This document shows positions 33,912-39,158 of a stretch of 39,158 nucleotides of DNA, piece by piece (the stretch's first letter is position 1; each line of letters starts with the position of its first letter). Made by a program: the position numbers and the translations under genes. The notes beneath the pieces were generated by a model. The model had not been told where the DNA came from, did not search any database, and saw only the letters and a program-made list of their open reading frames with translations. Source of the stretch: JAGXTF01 sp038317095 (GTDB lineage: Bacteria > Bacteroidota > Bacteroidia > NS11-12g > UBA955); NCBI GenBank assembly GCA_038317095.1, contig JBBQBB010000030.1, positions 1 through 39,158 of the forward strand, in the 5' to 3' direction.

Positions 33912-35023
33912 GATACTATTTGGTTGCCGGCGAAGCCAGCGGAGACTTGCATGGCAGCAATTTGATGAAAGAAATTATAGCCCGAGATCCACAAGCGGAT
34001 ATTCGTTTTTGGGGTGGCGACTTAATGCAGGCCGTGGGTGGAACCTTGGTTTCACATTACAAGGAACGCGCATTTATGGGGCTTTGGGAAGTGATTAAAA
34101 ATTTACGCACCATAGCTGGTTTTTTGCAGCAAGCCAAACAAGATATAATCCAATGGAAAGCAGATGCCATAATTTTAATTGACAATCCTGGCTTTAACAT
34201 GCGGTTGGCAAAATTTGGCAAAGAAGCAGGTTATCCTATACATTATTATATTGCCCCCAAAGTATGGGCGTGGAATACCAAACGGGTTGTAAAAATTAAA
34301 AAATACGTAGATTATTTGTATTGCATTTTGCCCTTTGAGCCTGATTTCTTTTCGAAACACGGTGTTAAAATAGATTATGTTGGCAATCCCATTGTAGATG
34401 CAATATCGCAATTTAAACCCGAGGCAAACTGGAAAGAAAACCGCAGCATCACAAAACCCATAGTTGCCATATTGCCGGGCAGCAGGCGGTATGAAATTGA
34501 AAACACATTGCCGATATTGGCCTCGCTTCAACCCGATTTTCCAGATCATACATTTGTAGTGGCAGGTGCCACCGGTTTTGACCCACTATGGCTGCAAGGA
34601 TTGGCAGCGAATGAAGAGGTAAAAATCTGCATCAACGACACATACAACATTTTGGCCAATGCACAAGTAGGTATGATTGCAAGCGGCACTGCCACTCTAG
34701 AAACTGCGGCTTTCAATGTCCCGCAATTGGTTTGTTATAGGGTGGCGGCATTCACTTATTTCATTGGAAAAAAACTGATGAAAGTTCCCTGGGCATCCTT
34801 GGTAAATCTCATTCTATGGCGGGAATTGGTGCCAGAATTTATCCAAGATGATTTTACCAGAGAAAATGTAAAAAAAGAATTGGCTGCCCTCCTCCAAGGA
34901 CCCAAAAGAGACCAAATGTTTGAGGGGTACAAGGAGTTAAACGAACGCTTGGGCCCGGTAGGAGCCTCAGCCAAAACCGCCGAATTGATGGTGGGAAGGA
35001 TAAAAAATTTGCGCAGTTCCTAA
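33908..35023 (+). CDS. lpxB: Lipid-A-disaccharide synthase
   Basis: A 371-residue peripheral membrane GT-B glycosyltransferase (GT19) that joins lipid X with UDP-diacylglucosamine. The N-terminal YYLVAGEASGDLHGSNL, FWGGDLMQAVGG, MGLWEVIKNL and ILIDNPGFNMRLAK form the acceptor half; YYIAPKVWAWNTKRVVKI, DYVGNPIVDA, ILPGSRRYEIE and MIASGTATLETAAFNVPQLVCYR form the UDP-sugar half. Length and motif order are canonical. The ATG overlaps the stop of the small membrane gene by four bases. waaA elsewhere in the window belongs to the same pathway. Confidence 0.96.
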   Translation: MRYYLVAGEASGDLHGSNLMKEIIARDPQADIRFWGGDLMQAVGGTLVSHYKERAFMGLWEVIKNLRTIAGFLQQAKQDIIQWKADAIILIDNPGFNMRLAKFGKEAGYPIHYYIAPKVWAWNTKRVVKIKKYVDYLYCILPFEPDFFSKHGVKIDYVGNPIVDAISQFKPEANWKENRSITKPIVAILPGSRRYEIENTLPILASLQPDFPDHTFVVAGATGFDPLWLQGLAANEEVKICINDTYNILANAQVGMIASGTATLETAAFNVPQLVCYRVAAFTYFIGKKLMKVPWASLVNLILWRELVPEFIQDDFTRENVKKELAALLQGPKRDQMFEGYKELNERLGPVGASAKTAELMVGRIKNLRSS

Positions 35024-35049
35024 ATAAACTGCATTTTTGCAGTTCGAAT

Positions 35050-35123
35050 GGGGGTATAGCTCAGCTGGCTAGAGTACTTGCATGGCATGCAAGGGGTCAT
35101 CGGTTCGAATCCGATTATCTCCA
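35050..35123 (+). tRNA. tRNA-Ala (anticodon GGC)
   Basis: A 74-nt cloverleaf. The acceptor stem GGGGGTA pairs with TATCTCC (two G-U pairs) with discriminator A35123. The D arm is GCTC...GAGT, the anticodon stem CTTGC/GCAAG holds the loop ATGGCAT with anticodon GGC (Ala codons GCC/GCU), and the T arm ATCGG/CCGAT encloses TTCGAAT. CCA is not encoded (CAA follows). It starts 26 bases after the lpxB stop. Its last 16 bases are repeated 172 bases downstream, and a terminator-like hairpin follows directly. Confidence 0.96.
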
Positions 35124-35248
35124 CAACCAAAAGCACCCTGGCGATAGCCGGGGTTTTTTTATGCTAAAAAATGCGCAAGTTTTCTTGTGGCATTTTTTAG
35201 CATAAAAAAACACATGGATGCGAAGCAGACATAGGGTGCTTTAGGTTG
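35124..35248. repeat. Nested inverted repeat next to tRNA-Ala
   Basis: Outer arms CAACCAAAAGCACCCT (35124-35139) and AGGGTGCTTTAGGTTG (35233-35248) pair with one mismatch. Inside, a perfect 21-base arm pair (35154-35174 with 35190-35210) closes on a CAAG-TTTT-CTTG hairpin. The spacers between outer and inner arms differ in the two halves. The structure resembles a MITE or palindromic element. Confidence 0.85.
35136..35160 (+). terminator. Terminator-like hairpin just after the tRNA
   Basis: Stem CCCTGGC / GCCGGGG with GATA loop, followed by seven Ts. It would end the surE-lpxB-tRNA transcript. It lies within the nested inverted repeat. Confidence 0.8.
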
Positions 35249-35304
35249 TAAGGCCACCCCCTCAAGGATCAACGAAGTTAATCCGATTATCTCCATCCAA
35301 CCCT

Positions 35305-35342
35305 AACAAGGCTTTCAGACTTCTGGAAGCCTTGTTTTTTTT
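35305..35342 (+). terminator. Second strong terminator after the tRNA-end repeat
   Basis: A 14-base stem AACAAGGCTTTCAG / CTGGAAGCCTTGTT with an ACTT loop (one G-T pair), then eight Ts. It may be the original tRNA terminator, now separated from the tRNA by the inserted segment. Confidence 0.85.
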
Positions 35343-35349
35343 AGGTAGT

Positions 35350-35398
35350 GTCAAACATAGAGACTTATCTATCTCAAAATCTATTGTTCTAGTTTGAC
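35350..35398. repeat. Inverted repeat upstream of the metal operon promoter
   Basis: GTCAAAC at 35350-35356 and GTTTGAC at 35392-35398, with an inner ATAGA...TCTAT pairing, about 50 bases before the -7 box of the metal operon. Operator, element end or chance cannot be separated. Confidence 0.45.
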
Positions 35399-35444
35399 TA
35401 GGGCTATAAAAAGAGAAAAATAAGTTGTTACTCTAAAAAACATC

Positions 35445-35452
35445 TATATTTG
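35445..35452 (+). promoter_or_regulatory. -7 promoter box of the metal operon
   Basis: TATATTTG matches TAnnTTTG. A TTG 17 bases upstream of it is a possible -33 part. The box contains an in-frame TTG, so the start at 35462 is preferred to one at 35450. Confidence 0.6.
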
Positions 35453-35461
35453 TATATCAAA

Positions 35462-35851
35462 TTGAAAAATATAGCTGCTATACTGCTATTGTGCTGTTAT
35501 CTGATACCCGCCATGGGTCTATCAGTGAAACAGCATTATTGTGGTGGGAAGTTGGCGTCTGTTTCTATTGTGTTTTTTGATAAGCCTTCTTGTCCCTGCG
35601 GCAAGAAGCCGATGAAGAAAGATTGTTGCAAAGACAAAACAGTTGTTCTAAAACTAAAGGACAACCAAAATTTAGCCAAGTCAATTGTACCCAATTTTTC
35701 CCAAAGTTTCAAACTCTTAATTGGGATATTCCCAGAATACGAATACCATTTTGAAGGGGTTGCGGTTAAAAGACATCTTCATTTTGCCCATCCCCCGCCA
35801 TTACAAAAAAGCGAAGCGCTTTATTTACGCAACCAGGTTTTCTTAATTTGA
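35462..35851 (+). CDS. HYC_CC_PP-type small exported protein
   Basis: About 129 residues from a TTG start (MKNIAAILLLCCYLIPAMGL is a clean signal peptide). The mature part has the patterns HYC (His25-Cys27, QHYCGG), CPC (44-46), CC (Cys55-Cys56, KKDCCKD) and, near the end, AHPPP, which fits the small Bacteroidota HYC_CC_PP family; its function is unknown. The Cys/His-rich motifs and its place at the head of a multicopper-oxidase operon suggest metal binding or sensing. The TTG at 35450 would lie inside the -7 box. Confidence 0.8.
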   Translation: MKNIAAILLLCCYLIPAMGLSVKQHYCGGKLASVSIVFFDKPSCPCGKKPMKKDCCKDKTVVLKLKDNQNLAKSIVPNFSQSFKLLIGIFPEYEYHFEGVAVKRHLHFAHPPPLQKSEALYLRNQVFLI

Positions 35852-35858
35852 TTTTCTG

Positions 35859-35912
35859 TCCCGATAACTCCTATCGGGATTGAACGAAGCCGTGTATAGA
35901 AAGTTATACGCG
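35859..35912 (+). repeat. Two adjacent hairpins between the first two metal operon genes
   Basis: TCCCGATA / TATCGGGA with loop ACTCC (35859-35879), then CGTGTATA / TATACGCG with a six-base loop and one wobble (35891-35912). No T-run follows, so read-through is expected; they may set mRNA stability or be remnants of an interspersed palindrome. Confidence 0.7.
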
Positions 35913-35985
35913 GGTAAACTTGTTTATGTTTTGTAAGAAACATATTGGCAATTAAAATTTCAAAAAAACCAATCAAAAAAGAAAG

Positions 35986-36210
35986 ATGAATTCAAAAATA
36001 AAATCATTGGCATTCAAAGTAACCTTGGTTATTGGGTTTGCTTTATTATCCTGCAGTGGCAATACCAAATTTGCGGCTTACCAATGTCCCATGAATTGCC
36101 AAATCGACACAGCATACACCAGTGAAGGCAAATGCCCAGTGTGCGAAATGGACTTAAAGGGTGTTGAAAATACCGATACATCCAAAATTAAAATTTTAAA
36201 AAACAAATAA
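35986..36210 (+). CDS. Heavy-metal-binding lipoprotein (HMBD-type)
   Basis: A 74-residue lipoprotein: signal peptide ending at the lipobox Cys23 (LLSCSG). Residues 33-57 read YQCPMNCQIDTAYTSEGKCPVCEMDLK, a variant of the heavy-metal-binding motif YxCPMHP...GxCPxCGMDL found in copper/silver efflux proteins. Potential ligands are Cys34, Met36, Cys38, Cys50, Cys53 and Met55; here Cys38 replaces the usual His-Pro. It lies 135 bases after the HYC_CC_PP gene and 14 bases before the thioredoxin-like gene, so it is probably one transcript. A copper or silver chaperone/buffer at the envelope is likely. Confidence 0.85.
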   Translation: MNSKIKSLAFKVTLVIGFALLSCSGNTKFAAYQCPMNCQIDTAYTSEGKCPVCEMDLKGVENTDTSKIKILKNK

Positions 36211-36224
36211 CTATATAAAAACAA

Positions 36225-37016
36225 ATGAAAAAATCAATAATCTTGTCCATCGCTTTGATGTTCGTATTCACGATTTCCAAAGCACAAACTACCGCTATGC
36301 AATTTAGCGGTTTAGACTGCAACGGCAGTTCAGTGAATTTGTTTGCCGACTTAGATGCAGGTAAATATGTAATACTCCATTTTTATATGCCAAGTTGCGG
36401 CAGTTGTCCACCACCTGCGCAAAAAATCCGTACTATGGCAAACAATATTAACGCATCTCACCCCGGAAAAGTTAAAGGATATGCATTCCCTTTCCAAAAT
36501 TCAACCACTTGTACTTATTCATCCTCATGGGTTTCTTCTAATGGTTTAGCCCCTTTTTATGCACCCATGGATAGTGGTGCAAGCCAAGTGGCGCATTATG
36601 GCGGTTTTGGCATGCCAACTGTGGTCGTATTAGGTGGTTTAAATCACCGCGTAATGTTTTCAACTTTGAGTTTCTCTGCCAGCGATACAACCGCAATGAG
36701 AGATTCAATATTGAATATGCTCAATGGCACGGCTGGCATTGCCAGTTTACAAAATACGCCTTCTGTGTTTAATGTATATCCAAACCCCGCTGCAGATTTG
36801 GTATCAATCAGCACAGAATTGAAGGAAACTGCCAACCTACTTATTGATGTTACAGACATTGCGGGCAAACAGGTTGCTATCATTTCTGATGAAAAACAAA
36901 CTTCAGGAATGTTGACCAAACAATTCAACACTGCAGTTTTGCCAAACGGAATCTATTTTGTTCGTGTAAATATTAATGGAACTACTACAACACAAAGACT
37001 GGCCGTTGCACATTAA
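36225..37016 (+). CDS. Thioredoxin-like protein with T9SS type A sorting domain
   Basis: A 263-residue exported protein with signal peptide MKKSIILSIALMFVFTISKAQ. Residues 25-165 form a thioredoxin-like domain with the redox pair Cys58-Gly-Ser-Cys61 (HFYMPSCGSCPPP) and the cis-Pro region GFGMPTVVVLGG. The last ~80 residues (NVYPNPAADLVSISTEL to GIYFVRVNINGTTTTQRLAV) are a type A T9SS sorting domain, so the thioredoxin-like module is displayed or secreted outside the cell, which is unusual for an oxidoreductase. It may act on the cysteine-rich or copper proteins encoded around it. It starts 14 bases after the lipoprotein gene. Confidence 0.85.
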   Translation: MKKSIILSIALMFVFTISKAQTTAMQFSGLDCNGSSVNLFADLDAGKYVILHFYMPSCGSCPPPAQKIRTMANNINASHPGKVKGYAFPFQNSTTCTYSSSWVSSNGLAPFYAPMDSGASQVAHYGGFGMPTVVVLGGLNHRVMFSTLSFSASDTTAMRDSILNMLNGTAGIASLQNTPSVFNVYPNPAADLVSISTELKETANLLIDVTDIAGKQVAIISDEKQTSGMLTKQFNTAVLPNGIYFVRVNINGTTTTQRLAVAH

Positions 37017-37018
37017 CA

Positions 37019-37726
37019 ATGGGTAAAAATTTCGTTAAAAAAATAAAATGTGGTTTTGCAGTGGCTTTTGCCATTGCAACCACTTTTGTTTATGGACAGA
37101 ATTACAAAATCACGCCCAACGATACCATTACAGCCACTGCGCCTTTCAGTGCTTTAAATCACTTTACCATTCAGCAAAACAACTTGATTAAAGGTACATT
37201 GGTTTTTAGTTGGCAGCAAATTTTATTGGATATTCCAAAAGGCTGGACGGCCAACTTATGCGACAATGGACATTGCTACCCTGCCTTTCCAACAGGCGGA
37301 ACCATGGACACTGTTTTTAAAGGCGATTATGGTTTAATGTCCATTGGTATTTTCCCAGACACAATTTCAGGCACTGCGGTTGTGCGTTACGCAGTTTGGG
37401 AATCAAACACACCTAAACATTTGGATACACTAACTTGGATTATTAGCGCAAACGAAACGACTGGAACTTTTAAAACGAAAAAAAACAATGATTTTAGCAT
37501 ATATCCAAACGTTGCAAACAACAATATCAACATATTTACCAACCTGTCTGCTGGTTTTCAGTTTTTGATTTGCGATGCAAATGGAAAACAAATTGAAAAA
37601 GGAAATTCTACGTCTAACGAAATATTTATTTCAACCGCAAATTTTTCCAACGGCAATTACACCATTTCAATCATTGATTTAAATCACAATATTTACACTA
37701 AACAATTAATTATACAGCATAAATGA
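37019..37726 (+). CDS. Unknown secreted protein with T9SS tail in the metal operon
   Basis: A 235-residue exported protein: signal peptide (FAVAFAIATTFVYGQ), then a beta-rich domain of about 120 residues (NHFTIQQNNLIKGTLVFSW; LDIPKGWTANLCDNGHCYPAFPT; MSIGIFPDTISGTAVVRYAVWE), then a C-terminal type A T9SS domain (FSIYPNVANNNINIFTNLS to YTKQLIIQHK). The PKGWTANLCDNGHCY motif with two cysteines and a histidine could form a disulfide or metal site; the fold looks like a beta-sandwich. No named family is recognised. It starts two bases after the thioredoxin-like gene and overlaps the oxidase gene by four (ATGA). Confidence 0.8.
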   Translation: MGKNFVKKIKCGFAVAFAIATTFVYGQNYKITPNDTITATAPFSALNHFTIQQNNLIKGTLVFSWQQILLDIPKGWTANLCDNGHCYPAFPTGGTMDTVFKGDYGLMSIGIFPDTISGTAVVRYAVWESNTPKHLDTLTWIISANETTGTFKTKKNNDFSIYPNVANNNINIFTNLSAGFQFLICDANGKQIEKGNSTSNEIFISTANFSNGNYTISIIDLNHNIYTKQLIIQHK

Positions 37727-39158
37727 AAATAAAAACAACATTCGCAATTATAACCATTCTACTATTAGCAAGCGAAAATTGCTTTGCACAAAATCCTTTA
37801 AAAATCCCTCCAGTTTTAACAGGTACCACCTTTAATTTGAATGTGCAACAAGGCTCAACCATTTTTTATGGCACAAAAGCGACACCTACATTTGGGGTAA
37901 ATGGCGTTTGGATGGCACCAACAATTATTGTAAACAAAGGCGACAGCATTACTTTAAATGTAATCAACAATTTACCTGTAAATACAACTATGCATTGGCA
38001 TGGCTTGCATGTGGCGCCCGAAAATGATGGTGGACCCCATCAAATAATAAATCCTACAAAAACATGGAGTCCGAGTTTCAAAATAAGAAACAATGCTGCC
38101 ACTTTTTGGTATCATCCACACGGAGCTAACCAAACCGAACAGCAAGTTTCAAAAGGCATTGCAGGTTTTTTCATTGTGAAAGATAGCGCAGAAAATGCTT
38201 TAAATTTACCTAGAACTTATGGTGTAGATGATATTCCACTAAACTTTCAAACAAGGGCATTTGACGTCTTACAACAAATTGCCATTGCCGATGATATGGA
38301 CACTGCCATTTTTGTGAACGGAACTTTGCAACCTTATTTTAATGCACCAGCACAAATCATCCGTTTTCGTTTGTTGAATGGCAGCAGTTTGCGGACTTAC
38401 AATTTTGGGTTGAGCAATGGACAGACATTTTATCAAATTGCCACGGATGGAGGGTTGAAAGAAACATCCCTTGCATTAAAACGATTGCAACTTTCACCAG
38501 GCGAAAGAGCAGAAGTTTTAATCAACTTTTCTGGAATGATAGGACAAACTGTTTACCTGAAAAGTTTTGCCTCTGAATTGCCAACTGGAATTTATGGAGC
38601 AGACACTGTTGGTTTTGGCGCAGATACTATACATGAATACAAAGAGAACTTTTTGAATGGTGCGGATTTCAATTTGCTTGTATTAAAGATAATAGCGCCA
38701 ACTGGAACGCCTGTTACTGCTATTCCAACCGATTTGATTCCTTATCTACCGTTTAAGGTTAATTCAGCAACAAATTATAGAACACTGGTGTTTGACACGA
38801 TTCGTTTGTTGCCCATTGACCCGCCCAATTTATCAGAAGGATCTTTCGGCATTAACAACAAAACTTTTGACATGGACAACATCAACGAAATAGTGCATCT
38901 CAACACCACCGAAATCTGGACTTTGAAAAATAAAACTTTGGTCGCACATCCGTTTCACATCCACGATATTCAGTTTAATGTGATTGATAAAGGCGGACTT
39001 CCGGCGCCTATAACTGAAACGGGGTGGAAAGATGTAGTGCTGGTAATGCCAAACGACAGTGCAAAATTCATTACAAGGTTTGAAACCTTTGCCAATGAGA
39101 CTGTTCCTTATATGTATCATTGCCATTTATTGCACCACGAAGATGACGGCATGATGGG
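37723..39158 (+). CDS. Multicopper oxidase, 3' end cut by the window
   Basis: At least 478 residues, open at the window end. Signal peptide MKIKTTFAIITILLLASENCFAQ. Four copper motifs are seen: HWHG at residues 91-94, YHPHG with His131 and His133, HPFHIH at 409-414, and MYHCHLLHHEDDGMM, in which Cys467, His472 and Met477 are likely type 1 copper ligands and His466 and His468 trinuclear ligands. This matches CueO/CotA/laccase-type enzymes that oxidise Cu(I) or phenols with O2; exported, so extracytoplasmic. There is no methionine-rich insert like that of CueO in the visible part. The ATG overlaps the stop of the upstream gene (ATGA). Whether a T9SS tail follows is out of view. Confidence 0.93.
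   Translation, partial: MKIKTTFAIITILLLASENCFAQNPLKIPPVLTGTTFNLNVQQGSTIFYGTKATPTFGVNGVWMAPTIIVNKGDSITLNVINNLPVNTTMHWHGLHVAPENDGGPHQIINPTKTWSPSFKIRNNAATFWYHPHGANQTEQQVSKGIAGFFIVKDSAENALNLPRTYGVDDIPLNFQTRAFDVLQQIAIADDMDTAIFVNGTLQPYFNAPAQIIRFRLLNGSSLRTYNFGLSNGQTFYQIATDGGLKETSLALKRLQLSPGERAEVLINFSGMIGQTVYLKSFASELPTGIYGADTVGFGADTIHEYKENFLNGADFNLLVLKIIAPTGTPVTAIPTDLIPYLPFKVNSATNYRTLVFDTIRLLPIDPPNLSEGSFGINNKTFDMDNINEIVHLNTTEIWTLKNKTLVAHPFHIHDIQFNVIDKGGLPAPITETGWKDVVLVMPNDSAKFITRFETFANETVPYMYHCHLLHHEDDGMM

Larger units (their letters stand above)
35108..35295 (+). repeat. Direct repeat of the tRNA-Ala 3' end flanking a 172-base segment
   Basis: AATCCGATTATCTCCA, the 3' end of the tRNA at 35108-35123, recurs exactly at 35280-35295. 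Partial similarity extends further left in the second copy (GG-TCA-CG before it, as in the variable-loop and T-arm region). This is the layout left by site-specific integration at a tRNA 3' end, or by a decayed tandem tRNA copy. Confidence 0.85.

Noticed and set aside
38833..39126. 97-codon minus-strand frame over the multicopper oxidase end
   Set aside because: The plus-strand frame stays open to the window edge and carries the full set of copper motifs.

Overview
The window is a piece of a Bacteroidota chromosome. The evidence is: several proteins with type IX secretion system (T9SS) sorting domains (gliding-type/CHU_C and type A); the T9SS regulator PorX; an AT-rich base composition; a lack of clear Shine-Dalgarno sequences; and a recurring TAnnTTYG box just upstream of many start codons, which matches the known Bacteroidota sigma -7 element. 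The genus cannot be named from the sequence alone. The Lpx/Kdo/LolA/Omp28 genes show a Gram-negative envelope.

Layout. 1-13.5 kb: a low-molecular-weight protein tyrosine phosphatase; a 1538-residue secreted adhesin-like protein with an IgGFc-binding-like head, PKD-type repeats and a gliding-type C-terminus; a small membrane protein; alanine dehydrogenase; an alpha/beta hydrolase; a beta-barrel-like protein; Kdo transferase; a TauE/SafE permease; and a large BNR/sortilin-type propeller with a T9SS tail. 13-17 kb: a conserved unknown, a GT2 glycosyltransferase, XerD overlapping an Omp28-like lipoprotein gene, a glutathione peroxidase, and sucD. 17.9-18.35 kb: a gene-free gap with a possible small RNA. 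18.3-26.3 kb (minus strand): lolA-ftsK, rnz, porX-tsaE, and a GT-C glycosyltransferase. 26.3-32.3 kb: thiamine diphosphokinase, exonuclease III, a SIMPL-like protein, a DUF1287 lipoprotein, purM and a DUF1361 membrane protein. A 560-base AT-rich gap follows. 32.8-35.0 kb: surE, a small membrane protein and lpxB, all overlapping. tRNA-Ala(GGC) comes next.

Directly after the tRNA lies an unusual scar. A 16-base copy of the tRNA 3' end recurs 172 bases downstream, and the segment between holds a nested inverted repeat and a terminator. Beyond it starts what looks like an accessory copper/heavy-metal operon: a HYC_CC_PP-type protein, a metal-binding lipoprotein, a CGSC thioredoxin-like T9SS protein, an unknown T9SS protein, and a multicopper oxidase that runs off the window end.

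Most genes are housekeeping. Joint themes are envelope/LPS building (waaA, lpxB, lolA, GT2, GT-C), T9SS export (PorX plus four cargo proteins), and extracytoplasmic metal/redox chemistry (the terminal operon, glutathione peroxidase, Omp28). No CRISPR array, rRNA, intact transposase or prophage is visible. The most unusual features are the tRNA-adjacent scar, the T9SS-coupled metal operon behind it, and two gene-free gaps with terminator-like structures that suggest unannotated RNAs.
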